Assembly (NCBI GenBank): GCA_964591085.1
Contig: CAZPXH010000011.1
Coordinates: 1 to 64,000, forward strand
Length of the DNA: 64,000 nucleotides
Source of the DNA: CAZPXH01 sp964591085
GTDB taxonomy: Bacteria; Spirochaetota; Spirochaetia; DSM-27196; CAZPXH01
Reading direction: 5' to 3'
Shown in pieces: positions 7,276 to 17,200 of this stretch (its first letter is position 1; every line of letters starts with the position of its first letter). The position numbers and the translations under genes are program-made. The notes under the pieces were generated by a model. It ran no database searches, was not told the DNA's origin, and saw only the letters and a program-made list of their open reading frames with translations.

Positions 7276-8337
7276 GTGACCGTACAGCGAAGTCCCTTTG
7301 GTACCCTGCCGGACGGCACGGCGGTGGACCGTATTCGTGTGGAGACCGGCAACGGCCACGCGATGGACCTCACGCCCTGGGGCGCAACCCTCATTGGCTA
7401 CGAGATGCCGGACCGCCGCGGGGAGGTTAGCCGGATCAGCCTTGGTTACCGGGATCTGGCCGGCTACCGACGCAAGCACGCTTTTCAGGGCGCTACCGTT
7501 GGCCGCTACGCCAATCGCATTGCCGGTGCGCGCTTCAGCCTGGATGGGCGTACCTACCGCCTGGACGCCAACCGCGGAGCAAACCACCTCCACGGCGGCG
7601 CCGGGTCTTACGCGTTCCGCTTGTGGCGGACGGAGGTCTCCGCCGGTGCAGGGAGCGCGCGCATCCGCTTCATCCTCACGGATCCGGACGGTACTTCCGG
7701 CTACCCGGGGACACTTGAGGTCAGCGTAACCTACCTGCTGGCGGAGGACGGCACCCTTACCATGGCCTACGAGGCCGCTACGGACGCGCCAACTGTGGTC
7801 AACCTGACCAACCACACCTACTGGAACCTGGCTGGACTCAACGCGGACTATCCGCGGCAGCGCGTCCATGACCACCACCTGCAGGTGAATGCGTCACGGA
7901 TTGTGGTGCCGGACGCGGACGGGATTCCTACCGGAATAGCTGACCTCACGGGATCGCCCCTGGATCTGCGCAGTGGCATCCGCCTGGGTGACCGAATGAA
8001 CCGCAAGGGGCAGATCTTTGACCACTGCTACCTGGTGGACGGCTACCGGGAGGGCGCGGAGCCCCGGCTGCACGCCCGGCTCTGGCATCCTGGGAGCGGG
8101 CGGCAAATGGAGGTGAGCTCCACGCAGCCGGGCCTGCAGGTCTACACCTTTGGCCGTTCGGACGGGGACTTTGGGCCGGGACAACAGCGGTTCCAGGCGG
8201 AGACCGCGGTGTGCCTGGAGACACAATCACCGCCGGACTCGCCAAACCGCACGGACTTTCCCAGCACAGTCCTGCGCCCCGGGCAGGTGTACCGGCAGCA
8301 GACAATCCACCGGTTCTCTATACTGCGCAGCGAGTAA
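7276..8337 (+). CDS. galM: aldose 1-epimerase (mutarotase)
   Basis: A 353-residue GalM-type enzyme that interconverts alpha and beta anomers of aldoses such as glucose and galactose. Visible features are the substrate-binding FQGATVGRYANRIA, NHLHGG, the catalytic His in VNLTNHTYWNLAG, FDHCYLVDG with the sugar-binding Asp, and the catalytic Glu in AVCLETQ. Length is normal for the family. The GTG at 7276 is used, 4 bp after the previous stop, in keeping with the many non-ATG starts here. No Leloir-pathway genes lie nearby, so this is probably a general cytosolic mutarotase. Serine dehydratase starts 35 bp downstream. Confidence 0.9.
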   Translation: MTVQRSPFGTLPDGTAVDRIRVETGNGHAMDLTPWGATLIGYEMPDRRGEVSRISLGYRDLAGYRRKHAFQGATVGRYANRIAGARFSLDGRTYRLDANRGANHLHGGAGSYAFRLWRTEVSAGAGSARIRFILTDPDGTSGYPGTLEVSVTYLLAEDGTLTMAYEAATDAPTVVNLTNHTYWNLAGLNADYPRQRVHDHHLQVNASRIVVPDADGIPTGIADLTGSPLDLRSGIRLGDRMNRKGQIFDHCYLVDGYREGAEPRLHARLWHPGSGRQMEVSSTQPGLQVYTFGRSDGDFGPGQQRFQAETAVCLETQSPPDSPNRTDFPSTVLRPGQVYRQQTIHRFSILRSE

Positions 8338-8372
8338 CACCGCACGCAGCGGAGGCCTGCTGGAGGGCAGCA

Positions 8373-9857
8373 ATGACCAGTGTCTTTGAGATGTTCAAGA
8401 TCGGGGTTGGGCCCTCGTCTTCCCACACCCTCGGTCCATGGCGAGCCGCCCGACGCTGGATTGCTGAACTCCGGGCGGACGGTCTGCTTGACCAGGTCCG
8501 GGCCATCCGGGTTGAACTCTACGGTTCCCTTGCGCTCACCGGAATGGGGCACGGCACGGACCGCGCCATTGTCATGGGACTCTCTGAGGCGGACCCGGAG
8601 ACCGTGCCGCTTGAAGAGGTGAACGAGACCATCTCCCGGGTGCGGACCTACGGTGGGATCATTCGGGCCGGAAACGGCACCGGTTCCGCGGGTTCGGCAT
8701 TGGCCGGGCCTCCCCGGGAGATTCGCTTCCACCCGCGGGATGATCTGGTTCTCCTGCGGGGCCGCAGACTCCCCGGCCACCCCAATGGCATGGCCTTTGG
8801 CGCCTATCTTTCCAACGGTGAAGAGCGCTGGGACATCTTCTACTCGCTGGGGGGTGGCTTCATCGCCTCAGGCCCGGAGCTGGACCAACGTGGCGATCCC
8901 CGCACCGCCGATCGGCCGGAGCTGGAGCAGCTGCCGGGCGCCTACCCCTTCCACGATGCGGCGGACCTGGCCGAAGGCTGCGAACGCGCGGGCGGAATTG
9001 CAGAGCTTGCTCTGGCCAACGAGCTTGCCCGCCATGACCGGGAGAGTGTTCGCGCCGGAGCAGGCCGCCTGTGGACCGTGATGCGCGAGAGCATGTACGC
9101 GGGCTGCCACACCCCGGGAACTCTACCCGGCGGCCTGGGGGTACACAGGCGTGCTGCCGGGTTGTACGGCGGGCTGCGGCCTACAGGCGAGTACCAGGAT
9201 GCGGCGGGCTGGGTAAATGCCTTGCGAGCTGCAGCCCTGGCCCGGGATGAGCCGTTCCGGCTGGTTTCCGCGCTGGCCCTGGCGGTAAACGAGGAGAACG
9301 CCGCAATGGGTCGCATTGTCACCGCGCCCACCAACGGCGCGGCCGGTGTCATTCCGGCAAGCCTGCTCTATCTGCTTTGCCGCTACCCGGACCGGGATGA
9401 AGCGCAGACCACCGAGCGCTTCCTGCTGGTCTCAGCGCAGATCGGCTATCTGTTCAAACGCCACGCCACAATTTCTGCCGCGGAGGGTGGCTGCCAGGCG
9501 GAGGTTGGCGTTGCCAGCGCCATGGCTGCGGCGGCGCTGGCGGACGCCTTTGGTGCAGATCACGCACGCGCCCTGATGGCAGCAGAGATTGCCATGGAGC
9601 ACCACCTCGGCCTCACCTGTGATCCCATCCTGGGGCTGGTCCAGGTCCCCTGCATTGAGCGAAACACCATGGGCGCGCTCAAGGCAATCGCAGCGGCGGA
9701 GCTTGCAAGCGCCGGTGATCCCCTGCAGGCGCGGGTGAGCCTGGATCAGGTGATCCGCACAATGTGGCAGACCGCCCAGGACATGCACGACAAGTACAAG
9801 GAAACCAGCCTCGGCGGCCTGGCCACCCACGTTCCGGTGAACGTAACCGAGTGCTAG
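8373..9857 (+). CDS. sdaA: L-serine ammonia-lyase, iron-sulfur type, single chain
   Basis: A 494-residue one-chain L-serine dehydratase (alpha and beta domains fused), converting serine to pyruvate and ammonia with an oxygen-sensitive [4Fe-4S] cluster. The beta domain starts FEMFKIGVGPSSSHTLGPWRAAR. The alpha domain contains GRIVTAPTNGAAGVIPA, GCQAEVGVASAMAAA, and the cluster-ligand Cys-bearing LTCDPILGLVQVPCIERN. The ATG at 8373 is chosen over upstream in-frame codons because GGAGG precedes it and the family N-terminus begins there. The upstream extension would overlap the epimerase gene. Producing pyruvate from serine fits a fermentative lifestyle, which is an inference. Confidence 0.93.
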   Translation: MTSVFEMFKIGVGPSSSHTLGPWRAARRWIAELRADGLLDQVRAIRVELYGSLALTGMGHGTDRAIVMGLSEADPETVPLEEVNETISRVRTYGGIIRAGNGTGSAGSALAGPPREIRFHPRDDLVLLRGRRLPGHPNGMAFGAYLSNGEERWDIFYSLGGGFIASGPELDQRGDPRTADRPELEQLPGAYPFHDAADLAEGCERAGGIAELALANELARHDRESVRAGAGRLWTVMRESMYAGCHTPGTLPGGLGVHRRAAGLYGGLRPTGEYQDAAGWVNALRAAALARDEPFRLVSALALAVNEENAAMGRIVTAPTNGAAGVIPASLLYLLCRYPDRDEAQTTERFLLVSAQIGYLFKRHATISAAEGGCQAEVGVASAMAAAALADAFGADHARALMAAEIAMEHHLGLTCDPILGLVQVPCIERNTMGALKAIAAAELASAGDPLQARVSLDQVIRTMWQTAQDMHDKYKETSLGGLATHVPVNVTEC

Positions 9858-9909
9858 GAATCGCTGCTGTTCCGGAAACGGGTGGCCTGAAGTTGATACA
9901 ATTCCGACC

Positions 9910-11868
9910 ATGATCCAGTCCCGGGCGGCGCGCCACAACAAACTCGCAGTTCTTTCCCGCAAGACCAATCACCTCCCGGCACTCCGGCTCACCTTCGCGC
10001 TGCTCTTTGCCGTTTCACTTGCTGGCTGTGCCATTTTTGGTAGCGAGCAGGACGTGGATCTCTTCATCACTGACCTGGAGTGGGTTGCAACAGAAGAAGT
10101 TGCCATTGAGTTTGTGAGCCTGAGAATTGAGAACCGCGGCTTTGATGATGCGGTGAACGCGCAGTATCGCATCTGGATCACGCCTTCCGGTGAGGAGCCC
10201 GAACCGGTCGGGGGAGTCCAGGAGCTGGAGGAGACCTTCACCCTTTACCGCGGCGTGGTCACCGTGCCTGCCCGCAGCTCCGAGACGCTGGAGATTGCGC
10301 TGGAAGACCTCATCTCATTTGCAACTTTTGCGGAGCTGGACTACCCCGCCGGCAGCTACCAGATATCTGCTGAAGTTGATTACACCAACCGAATAGCCGA
10401 ATCAAACGAGGACAACAACCGGCTTGGCGGAGCGCAGGTGCTGGAAGTTCTTACCCGGGGCGGGGTGAGTGTGGCTCCCCCCGGGGTAATCCGCGTACTG
10501 ATTGACGGGTTTGAAGCGCCCGTGAACGGGATTGGAGAGCCGACGAGGGTGCTGGACGTCGATAATCCGCTGCGGGTCTGGGTCATCCCGGCGGGAGATC
10601 TGTTTGAGCCGCAGCCGTACGACTACGCTACCGAACGCGTCGTCACTGCACTCGGTGTGTACGATTTTCCCGAGGGTGACCTGACCAAAACCAGCGCCAC
10701 TGGTGAGTACGTTGTTGCGCTCGCGCACGATGACGGGAGCTTCGGTGACCTGATCGCCTACTTCAGTATTGCGGATATCGCGCTTGCCACCTGGTACTCT
10801 GAGCGTGGCCGGCAGCCGGAGAACCTCTTGATGGCCGGGGTCAACAACTCTCGTGAGTATGTGACCGAAGTCAGGCCCGGGCAAAGTGCTGCCATCCGCT
10901 ACAACCTGCAGAACCTGGCATTCGAGCCATCAGTGCCGCTTGCCCTTGGCATAAGCCCGGGCTCCACTCCCGACGCACCCGAGGTGGACATCACTGCGGC
11001 AAACGCCGCCGCGGAGGCTCCCGGGCTCCCGCTCCTGCAGCCGGACACCGGGTACGGAGGTGCAACCACCGAGAGCGGAACACCCCGGGCGTACCGACTG
11101 AGCACTCCTCCGGGGGCAGAGGTTGTGCTGGTGGTGGATGACGGATTCAGTGGCACGGGGCAGTACAGCTATGACACGGTGGGCGACATCTGGCGTAAAG
11201 CTGATCCGGCTTGGATAACCGTGTTCGCGTCTAAAGACTTTGACGACATCCCACCCGCCACACCATTTTCCTTCATCGCGGGTACAGGACCGTCAATACT
11301 GGAGCTGGAGCCGATCGGCCCGGATTCGAATATCCTGGTGAACGGTGACCCATTGGCTCTGCCCGAGTACGCCGGAACCGCTGGAACCTACGGAATTGCG
11401 TTCAGCGTCCAGGGGATGAGCCTGCAAGAACAGGCCTACGGAAGCGTCGCGGTTACCGGAAGCGGCACGGCCGGTGATCCCTACCTTGGACCCGAGGAGC
11501 TGGATCTAGCCCTGGCGACCAATTCAGACCCTTTACACTTCCGGTCCGAGGCCCCTGATCCTGGTAGCCTTTTTGTACGGCTTTGGATTCTGGACCAGAC
11601 CGTGGCCGCCGGCGCTTCCGACGTTGCTGTCCGGGCCCAGTGGCAATACACGGATGATGGTGGGTTGTCCTGGTCACCGCTTTCGGATGTTGGCGGTGCG
11701 CCGGATGACGCAGACGGTGACGGGATTGTACTCGGGACCGCAGTCCAGCCGGTGGTTGCGGCTCTGCCTCCCGGGACGGACGGCTTCCGCCTGATCTTTG
11801 ACGAGCGGTCATCCGGATCTCTTCCGATGGGTGACCAGGTCATCATTGGCTACGACTTCTACAAGTAG
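9910..11868 (+). CDS. CARDB-domain lipoprotein
   Basis: A 652-residue predicted lipoprotein. The N-terminus has basic residues, a hydrophobic stretch (LTFALLFAVSLAGC) and a lipobox Cys at ~40. Residues ~45-190 resemble a CARDB adhesion-type beta-sandwich: a DLFITDLEW opening, then NRGFDDAVNAQYRIW and ESNEDNNR near the end. Later regions are beta-rich. One segment reads VVDDGFSGTGQYSYDT, and a matching motif occurs in the next gene, so the two are paralogs. No enzymatic motif is visible. A surface or periplasmic adhesion/structural role is inferred. The ATG at 9910 fits a full signal peptide. TACAAT (9897-9902) could be a -10 box but has no matching -35. The next lipoprotein gene starts 38 bp downstream. 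Confidence 0.75.
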   Translation: MIQSRAARHNKLAVLSRKTNHLPALRLTFALLFAVSLAGCAIFGSEQDVDLFITDLEWVATEEVAIEFVSLRIENRGFDDAVNAQYRIWITPSGEEPEPVGGVQELEETFTLYRGVVTVPARSSETLEIALEDLISFATFAELDYPAGSYQISAEVDYTNRIAESNEDNNRLGGAQVLEVLTRGGVSVAPPGVIRVLIDGFEAPVNGIGEPTRVLDVDNPLRVWVIPAGDLFEPQPYDYATERVVTALGVYDFPEGDLTKTSATGEYVVALAHDDGSFGDLIAYFSIADIALATWYSERGRQPENLLMAGVNNSREYVTEVRPGQSAAIRYNLQNLAFEPSVPLALGISPGSTPDAPEVDITAANAAAEAPGLPLLQPDTGYGGATTESGTPRAYRLSTPPGAEVVLVVDDGFSGTGQYSYDTVGDIWRKADPAWITVFASKDFDDIPPATPFSFIAGTGPSILELEPIGPDSNILVNGDPLALPEYAGTAGTYGIAFSVQGMSLQEQAYGSVAVTGSGTAGDPYLGPEELDLALATNSDPLHFRSEAPDPGSLFVRLWILDQTVAAGASDVAVRAQWQYTDDGGLSWSPLSDVGGAPDDADGDGIVLGTAVQPVVAALPPGTDGFRLIFDERSSGSLPMGDQVIIGYDFYK

Positions 11869-11906
11869 GCTCCCTCGTGGGTCCTTGTGATATTCTTCGG
11901 GGCGTC

Positions 11907-14156
11907 ATGCTGAGGTCAGGCGGCGCTCCCGTTTTCATCCTCCTCCTGCCAGTGTTGCTGTTGGGCGCGTGCAGCGGACCCGCGGGGTTTCTGGGAATCG
12001 GGAGCCGGGACCTGGCGGTCACCGATGTCTCCTTTGATGTAACGGGACAACAGCTTGTTGCCGTGAGCTTCACCATCACCGCTACCCGCCGTGGCGATGT
12101 GGAAGAGGCACCGTGGCGGGTGCTCCTGAGCCCCAGTCCAGATCTTGCTGTGGAAGCCCCGGTTGTAGCCACCGGAATTGTCTCTCTCGCCGGTGGCGAA
12201 AGCACGGAGATCATGGTGATGGAGGAGGAGATCCTGCAGCACCTGCAGGATGAAGAGCTCGCCGTTCCCCTGGACGAGTACTATGTCTACGTGGAGCTGT
12301 TCTACACGGATGCCGGCAGTGACGCGGATGCCTCCAACAATCTGGCACTGAATCCCGTTGGCGCATCCATGTTTGCTGGAGATCCCAGCCTCCTGGTCCC
12401 CGAGCTCAGCGTTGATCCTTTTGGTGTTGGGGACGTGCAAGACAACGGAACTATGCCCACGTCGGTCTCGGTGACCATCAGGAATCTTAGTCCTGTTGAT
12501 GTATCCGCGGTCTCCGTGGACATCGGCCTGGCCACGGATCCCGATGGTGAGCCCGAGTTCCTGCTTTTCCGAGCGGTACGCGGAGTTCCAGCCACTTCTG
12601 CCGTCACCGTAGTAGCTGACCACACTGCCCTCTACGTCTATGGCTTTGAGCCGGATCCAGATCCGGGACTCAGCAGCTACAACCCGGACTTTGTTGCCGC
12701 GGGCCCGGGGTCATGGTACGTGGTGGCCGAGGTAGACAGTCTCAACGATTTCCAGGAACCGGACGAAGCCAACAACCGTGCTGCCACAAGTACGGCGCTT
12801 GCCCTTACTCCCGCAGATTCGCCGCCTGTGCTGCCTCTGGTACTGGATGTTGCCAACAGTGGTTTCGGTACGATTGACAGTGCAGACCCACTGGAAGTCC
12901 GCATTCTTTCGGATGCCAGCCTCCGTGCCGGGGATGGGGACAACTACATCTCCTTCAGCTTTGATTCTGAGACCGTACCCACCAGCCGTTTTGTTGGATT
13001 GGATGAGGTTCTGGACCAGGCCTTCACCCTTCCGGACCCGTCACAGCTACTTGATTCAAACGGCGCATATCGCGTGGTGCTCTACCACGGCGTAGGAGGA
13101 GTGGACCAGCACACATGGGTCTGGAGTAGCGACGGGACTCCCACTGACAGCCTCCTAGCGCCGTCCTTTGATCTCCTTGACCCCGACCTGGGCATTGTCC
13201 GCTTTGACGGTGATCCCAGAAGCATCCGCTTTGACACGCCGGTATTTCCCTTGGCTCTGGATCAGGTGGATGTGGTGGTCCCCAGTGACATGACAGCTAC
13301 TGCGGCTACCGTGGAGATTCCGTACGACTCAACCCTCTTCGGTTTTGCCAACCCCGGGCCGGGCTACTGGGGTGAGCTCTTTGTGGACGACGGATTCGCC
13401 GGGAGCGGCGCCTACGATCTGGACGTGCGGCTTGCACTCTACCAGGCGTCCGCAGATCCCGCGATTGACCCTCCCGTGTTCGACCGCGGCATTGATGGTC
13501 TGTTCAGTGACGAGAACGGTGTGCTGATGGACCCGTACATGCTTGCACATGCAACTACGGGGGAAGCGTGGATGGGCATGATGCAAGCCTTTAGCATGGG
13601 GGAGACTGGCTCGGCGGCAGTTCGGTACCGCATTGTCGGCCCGGATCTGGATTCGGTTGCAACTGTGCCGGGTTCCCCCGGTGGTTTCGGGACTTCTACA
13701 AGCGCTTACACGGTCAGTGAGAACCTGCGCTATGACCTGACTGCCAGCGCGGCCAATGAAACCGAGGGCACGGTGTACCTCACCCTAAGCGATGCCGGCA
13801 TTGCAACAACAGAAGTCCAACTCTGGTTTGAAGGTGCAAACCCGGAGGAGCTGGAAGCTCGCGTGTACCTCAATACTGGATCGGGGTTCACCGAGATAAG
13901 CTCCCAGGGAGACCCTGGCAGCTGGTTTGGGATGGCGCCGGGAGACGGGAGTTCTCGCGGTGCGGTCGTGGGCGGCGATCCTTCGAGCCCTGGCACTCTT
14001 GAGCTGGGATCTGACCCCATTGTTCAGCGCGCGATCTATGCACCGGTTACGTTCTCTTTGCCGCCGGGGAACAAGACCGTCCAAGTTCGTGTACAGAGAC
14101 GGGATGGCCAGCCCATACAGGATGGCGACGCGTTCATTTTCGCCTACCGGGAGTAG
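11907..14156 (+). CDS. CARDB-domain lipoprotein, paralog of the upstream gene
   Basis: A 749-residue predicted lipoprotein with a short signal peptide and lipobox (PVLLLGAC, Cys ~15). It holds two CARDB-like repeats: one starting SRDLAVTDVSFDVTG and a second around residue 160-290 ending with DFQEPDEANNRA, the typical closing motif. Further downstream VDDGFAGSGAYDLDV matches the DDGF-x-G-x-G-x-Y motif of the preceding lipoprotein. The rest is beta-rich with no catalytic signature. The ATG at 11907 is preferred over a GTG at 11877 because it gives a compact signal peptide. The gene is followed 95 bp later by the RHS gene. Surface localisation and adhesion or scaffold function are inferred, not shown. 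Confidence 0.75.
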   Translation: MLRSGGAPVFILLLPVLLLGACSGPAGFLGIGSRDLAVTDVSFDVTGQQLVAVSFTITATRRGDVEEAPWRVLLSPSPDLAVEAPVVATGIVSLAGGESTEIMVMEEEILQHLQDEELAVPLDEYYVYVELFYTDAGSDADASNNLALNPVGASMFAGDPSLLVPELSVDPFGVGDVQDNGTMPTSVSVTIRNLSPVDVSAVSVDIGLATDPDGEPEFLLFRAVRGVPATSAVTVVADHTALYVYGFEPDPDPGLSSYNPDFVAAGPGSWYVVAEVDSLNDFQEPDEANNRAATSTALALTPADSPPVLPLVLDVANSGFGTIDSADPLEVRILSDASLRAGDGDNYISFSFDSETVPTSRFVGLDEVLDQAFTLPDPSQLLDSNGAYRVVLYHGVGGVDQHTWVWSSDGTPTDSLLAPSFDLLDPDLGIVRFDGDPRSIRFDTPVFPLALDQVDVVVPSDMTATAATVEIPYDSTLFGFANPGPGYWGELFVDDGFAGSGAYDLDVRLALYQASADPAIDPPVFDRGIDGLFSDENGVLMDPYMLAHATTGEAWMGMMQAFSMGETGSAAVRYRIVGPDLDSVATVPGSPGGFGTSTSAYTVSENLRYDLTASAANETEGTVYLTLSDAGIATTEVQLWFEGANPEELEARVYLNTGSGFTEISSQGDPGSWFGMAPGDGSSRGAVVGGDPSSPGTLELGSDPIVQRAIYAPVTFSLPPGNKTVQVRVQRRDGQPIQDGDAFIFAYRE

Positions 14157-14251
14157 GCGGGCGCCCCGTTTCCCTTCCATCCGCCCGCGGTTCCACCGCC
14201 ATTTGCTCGCGTTCCTGAATCACCGCGCCTGCTTGCCCGCTTATCCGGGGC

Positions 14252-17200
14252 ATGGCGCAGTCTCCTTCTGTCTCACTCATGCTTGGCTTCCGCGGGCTCG
14301 TTCTCCTTGCCCTCGGAATTCTGGGTGGGATCTCCGGTCTCTCGGCAGAAACGCTATCCATAGTTCTGCAGCCCCAAACCACGGAGACGGTGGTGGTCAC
14401 GGTGACGGAGCCGGACACCTGGGAGTGGGATTCCCAGACGGTGTTTGGGGATGTGGATGCCGAGGTGCAGGCAATGGTAGCGGACATCACCGCGTGGATG
14501 GTACTGCCGGACTATCGCAGTGTGTCCGTGGTGGATGGGCCGCACCAGGCCAGTCCGCCACTGTTCCGCTACACCATCCACTTCCAGCGCCGTATCCCGG
14601 GCCAGACCACTACAACCACAGAGACCCAGGTTGTGCCAGCAGTCATCATGGACTTCACGCCGTCCGAAGATCCCGCTGAAGTCGCTGCGCTCGCCGACGA
14701 TGTGGAGGACAGCGCGGAAGCGGCCGATCTCGCTGCGGCAGAGGTGACCGCAGCGGGTGGCCCGGAGCCGCTTCCGGACACGGAGCTTGCACCGGATGCA
14801 CCGCACGAGGCGGCGCTTGCTGCGGCGCAGGCCCAGGCCGCTACCGGTGCGGCGTTGGCGGGCATAGCGCGCTCCGCGGACGGTCCGTCCGTCGGAGACC
14901 CGGTGCTTGTGTTTACCGGCGAGTGGATCAGCACTGCCGTTGACCTGGAGCTTCCCTCCAGAGCACCGGTCCGGGCAGTACCGGACCTCAGCCCAAGGGG
15001 CTGGACCCTGGAGCAGCCGGATGCGCTGCTGGCCTTCCGCCGCAGCTACCGGAGCGGCAGGAGCTGGGATGGTTGGCTCGGGCCCGGATGGTGGTGCCTG
15101 CTGGATTCACGACTCATCCGGGGAACCTCCCCCGGGGCAACCGCTTTGCTTGCCGAGCTGGACCAGCAGGATGCGGAGATCGCCTCGGAGAGAAATGCGC
15201 TTGCCGCCTACCTGGCCTCCGTGCGCGCGGCCACGGAGGAGGCGAACCTGGCCGCCACTGCCTACCTCGTCCTTGCGCTGCCCGCCCTGGAGGAGATGGA
15301 TGGTCTCCTGGCCGAGTACGCCAATCCAGCCTGGCCCCCGGGCACCTCGGCCGAGCAGCGGGCACACGCGCAGGCCCAGCTGGACGCGGCATCCGCTGGC
15401 CTGCAGGAACAGCGGGATGGACTTGCCGCAGAGATCCTGCGGGCGCAAGCCCTGGCGGACTGGGCGGAGGACACGTGGGCGGAAGCGCAGACTGTCGTTG
15501 GCGCGCGCGAGGCGGAGCTTGTGGAGCTGGAGGTACATAGCTCCGCCGTGCGGGAACGCGCGGCTGCGGACTCTGCAGCAAGTACAGCCGCAACCGCGTG
15601 GAACCGGCAGGTGCCGGAACCACCATGGCTGACCGAGCTGGAGCCGGTTGGCGTGGACTCCGTGGTGCTCCTCCTGCCCGACGGCCGCCCGCGTGTTCTG
15701 GCAGCCGCTGAGGTACAGGCCACGGCGGATGGCAGCCGCTTCACGGAGGCAGGAGGCAGGACCTACGACTTTGACCACCGCGGCCTGTTGGTCGCCATGG
15801 GCGATCCAGGCGGGGAAGGCGTTGAGATCTCCTGGCGCGAGACGCCCGCCGGACCGACACCGCGAGCAATGCATGATTTGTCTGGACGCGAACTCGCTTT
15901 TGCTTCCGCTGATGGCAGGATCCGCGCAGTTTCCGGCCCCCCGGCAAGTGATGACGGGCCCCGGGTCACGGTGCGCTACGACTACTCGCCAGAGGGCTTG
16001 CTCAGCGGTGTGACAGACCCGCTTGGGCAGCGCACCAGCTTCAACCGCGTGGACGGCAGGGTTGTGGGCATTGGCAAGCCGGACGGCAGCACCGTCCAGA
16101 TCCACTACGATAGCGAGGCTTCGCCCCGCGTCATTGCCACCGTGGACGAGGTTGGCTCCCGGGAGGAGTTCCGCTACGGGCCCCTGACGGGCGAACGCAC
16201 GCACATCTCCTATGGGGGCGTGCAGACCCGCTGGCGCTTCCACGAATCCGGAGAGCTTGCCGAGCTGCTCCTTCACGATGGCTGCCGGATCACGCGCGAA
16301 TCTGGCCAGGCTGGTCCCGGCTTTCCGGCGGGAAGCACGGAGGAGACAGAGCTGCAGCGGTGGCCGGACGGAAGGGAACTCCGCATCCGTGTGGTCCGGG
16401 ATTCAGCCGGGCGAATCCTGCTGCAGTCCCGGACAGCGGAGGACGGCCTGCCGCGGGTCTGGCGATTTGGCTACTCGGGCCATGCGCTGCAGCGCGCAGA
16501 GGGCCCGGGCGGGGCCGTCACCGGCTTTGGGACCGATGCGGCCGGGCGCCTGAACCGGATCACCTGGCCTGACGGAAGCACGGAGCACTTCAGCTACAAC
16601 GCCGCCGGCTTCCTCATCTCCCGGCAGAACCGCCACGGTGGAACCCACGCCTTCACCTGGACGGCGGATGGCAGGCTTCTGTCCCGGAGCGATCCCGGAG
16701 GAGGCGGAACCTGGAGGTGGGTACGGGACCCCTGGGATCGCATTGTTTCGGAGACATCACCCTGGGGAGGCAGGACCACCGTTGCCAGGGATCCCCTGGG
16801 CCGGGCACTTGAGATGCGCTACCCGGACGGCAGCAGGGAAGAGCGCGAGTACTCAGTCCGCGGTGATCTCATCCGTCTCAGAGACCGCGGCGGATTTGAG
16901 CACTTGCGGCACTACGATGCGCGCAGGCTTCCCACGCGCCTGACAGACGGCGAGGGGAACGTGATTCAGCAGGGCTGGGACGCCGGCGGGCGGACCACCG
17001 GCTACCGGATGCTGGATGCAGAGGGGAGGGTTCACCGGGTGCTCGTCCTGCTGTGGTCCGATGGCGGGCTCCGCCGCCTGGAAACCATCCCGGGAACGCG
17101 ACGATCGCGGGATCTGGGCCTGGATTCCGGAGGCAGGGTGCTGTGGGAGCTGGACGCCGCCGGGCACCGCCGCGACTACCGCTACAACGGCCACGGCGAG

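Noticed and set aside
8211..8372. Upstream extension of serine dehydratase
   Set aside because: It overlaps the epimerase coding end and precedes the family N-terminus; GGAGG before the ATG at 8373 marks the start.
15107..16276. 389-codon antisense frame in the RHS gene
   Set aside because: A shadow of GC-rich YD-repeat coding; no motifs and no ribosome binding site.
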